A stretch of 14,917 nucleotides of DNA from an uncultured Collinsella sp. (GTDB lineage Bacteria; Actinomycetota; Coriobacteriia; Coriobacteriales; Coriobacteriaceae). A model generated the notes under the pieces. It saw only the letters and a program-made list of their open reading frames with translations, ran no database searches and had not been told where the DNA came from. Positions 13,983 to 14,917 of the stretch are shown here, piece by piece. The stretch is from contig CATYIV010000040.1 of NCBI GenBank assembly GCA_958407465.1, positions 1-14,917 of the forward strand. The letters are read 5' to 3'. How positions within the stretch are numbered: position 1 is the stretch's first letter; every line of letters starts with the position of its first letter. Both the position numbers and the translations under genes were made by a program.

Positions 13983-14480
13983 TTGGGGGTACGTGTCCCG
14001 GCGGCGAAGGGCCGGCCACGGTTTGCTTTCTCACTCCGGCTGCTTTGCAGAGTCGTTCGAAAGTAAACCGTGGCCGGCCCTTCGCCTTACGTACCACCAT
14101 TGGAACTTTGGCTGATAGTTAGAGCGCAATGGGGGGTTGGCCGAGGGGGCCTTTAATACCCAATTGAACACTTTGGTATTCGGTGGGCGTTTGGGTGGAT
14201 GGGGGTTTGGGTACCCTTTGGTTTACCTTGGATTGATTTGCTGACTTTGGAGGGTTTGGTTATGGGGTATTTGGATCTGGCTCGGGGTCGGTATTCTTGT
14301 CGTGAGTTTGAAGATCGGGCTGTAGAGCAAGCTGTTGTGGATGCCATTGTTGAGGCTGGGCGTATTGATCCTTCTGCTTGTAATAACCATCCAACCCGTG
14401 TGATGGTGTTGGATACGCCTGAGCTTCTGGAGAAGGCTGCTGTTTGTCAGCCTCGGTTTGCTCGTGATGGGTCTATCTTT
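13930..14480 (+). other. C-poor, G+T-rich compositional patch
   Basis: From the end of the DUF47 gene through the 5' half of the nitroreductase gene, the plus strand is depleted in C. A hand count gives about 25 C in 14151-14340, near 13 percent. Nitroreductase codons 1 to about 70 end mostly in T or G, while the last 20 end mostly in C like the rest of the window. The patch crosses gene borders, so it is not a simple codon-choice effect. The palindrome at 13988-14095 inside it is GC-rich. The gap 13983-14261 otherwise shows no gene; an in-frame ATG at 14199 lacks a ribosome site. Confidence 0.55.
13988..14095. repeat. Large two-part palindrome after the DUF47 gene
   Basis: Inner arms 14003-14030 and 14059-14086 are complementary over 28 bp with a single G-U/mismatch position, around a 28-nt loop. 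That loop can itself form a small stem (CTGC/GCAG, 14040-14050). Outer arms GGTACGT (13988-13994) and ACGTACC (14089-14095) add 7 bp, separated from the inner stem by an asymmetric internal loop. The inner arm contains GGGCCGGCCACGG. No T-run follows on either side, so it is not a standard intrinsic terminator, although it could stop transcription between the pit operon and the nitroreductase. It could equally be a copy of a dispersed palindromic element; no transposase or target-site duplication is seen. Confidence 0.85.
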
Positions 14481-14792
14481 GGCGCTCCGCTTATCTTCCT
14501 TATTTGCAGCGTTACCGATGATGCTTGGGTGCGCCCGTATGATCAGATGAATTCCAGCGAAATCGATACATCCATCGTTTGCGATCAGATGATGATGGAG
14601 GCCACCGAGCAGGGCCTGGGAACGTGCTGGGTATGCCATTTTAAGCCAGAGGTGGCACAGGAGCAGTTCAATCTGCCCAAGGGCGTTTATCCCTATCACA
14701 TGCTTGTCTGTGGCTATCCTGCCGACCACATCGCCGACCCCGAGCATCGCGAGGCCCGTACCATTCCCCTCCCCAACTTCCTCCTCAAGTAG
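14262..14792 (+). CDS. Nitroreductase family protein
   Basis: 176-aa FMN-dependent oxidoreductase of the nitroreductase superfamily, a compact single-domain form expected to work as a dimer; substrate unknown. The N-terminal GRYSCREFEDRAV holds the Arg/Ser FMN-phosphate motif. PSACNNHPTRVMVL, FGAPLIFLICS, then CDQMMMEATEQGLGTCWV and the C-terminal MLVCGYPAD match the family order. The ATG at 14262 is preferred over the in-frame ATG at 14199 because GGAGGG lies 8 nt before it and the family motif starts within ten residues. Codon third positions drift from T/G-ending at the 5' end to C-ending at the 3' end, unlike any other gene in the window. Confidence 0.93.
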   Translation: MGYLDLARGRYSCREFEDRAVEQAVVDAIVEAGRIDPSACNNHPTRVMVLDTPELLEKAAVCQPRFARDGSIFGAPLIFLICSVTDDAWVRPYDQMNSSEIDTSIVCDQMMMEATEQGLGTCWVCHFKPEVAQEQFNLPKGVYPYHMLVCGYPADHIADPEHREARTIPLPNFLLK

Positions 14793-14917
14793 TTTTTTGG
14801 CACATGCCCTAAAACCTACCTTTTACCGCTCACCCATTCGCCGAGTTCTGCGCCACAATGTGGGCTTATAGGACAAAATGTGTGTCCCGATAGAACATCC
14901 GTTTCCATCCATTAATC
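14793..14917. other. Right-edge intergenic stretch
   Basis: T6 directly follows the nitroreductase stop but has no stem before it. On the minus strand a frame stays open from the window edge to a TAA near 14823 (about 30 codons, ending RRMGER). It could be the 3' end of a leftward gene but has no recognisable similarity. The direct partial repeat ACAATGTG (14857-) / ACAAAATGTGTG (14875-) and GGACA...TGTCC give some palindromic character. Nothing firm can be called. Confidence 0.3.

Overview
The window looks like chromosomal DNA of a high-GC actinobacterium, most likely a gut Coriobacteriia such as Collinsella. This is inferred from the strong G/C third-position bias, the short (about 444 aa) ThiC, the actinobacterial TPP riboswitch and the general gene style. 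It is not proven by any marker gene. I see no rRNA, tRNA, CRISPR array, transposase or phage gene. Most of the window is housekeeping genes; the less ordinary material sits in the gaps and in a few divergent proteins.

Layout, left to right. (1) polA (DNA polymerase I, minus strand) ends near a perfect 15-bp hairpin at the left edge and is divergent from an M18 zinc aminopeptidase. (2) yaaA (peroxide-stress protein) follows the aminopeptidase, separated by a terminator-like hairpin that almost touches the yaaA ribosome binding site. (3) A small single-pass membrane protein (minus) is divergent from the thiamine genes. (4) A TPP riboswitch controls thiC; its last conserved bases are also the thiC Shine-Dalgarno. 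A GC hairpin follows thiC, then thiD with its own likely promoter. Together ThiC and ThiD make and phosphorylate the pyrimidine half of thiamine. (5) The 333-bp thiD/SGNH-hydrolase gap is convergent. It holds a perfect 14-bp hairpin and a regular three-unit array of alternating inverted repeats. (6) A minus-strand block follows: SGNH hydrolase, a poly(ADP-ribose) glycohydrolase-like (TIGR02452) protein with changed active-site motifs, a Bax-inhibitor-1 family membrane protein, and a small hypothetical protein. The promoter of the small protein carries a LexA-box-like palindrome exactly between its -35 and -10 elements. (7) On the plus strand are a Pit phosphate transporter and its DUF47/PhoU-like partner, then a 108-bp two-armed palindrome, then a nitroreductase whose first half lies in a C-poor, G+T-rich patch.

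The best candidates for something undescribed are: the PARG-like protein with QEA in place of QEE; the putative SOS-controlled small protein; the 40-bp-spaced alternating repeat array; and the perfect 12-bp inverted repeat flanking the Bax-inhibitor promoter. All motif positions come from reading the sequence by eye. Family names come from recognising conserved motifs, not from database searches.
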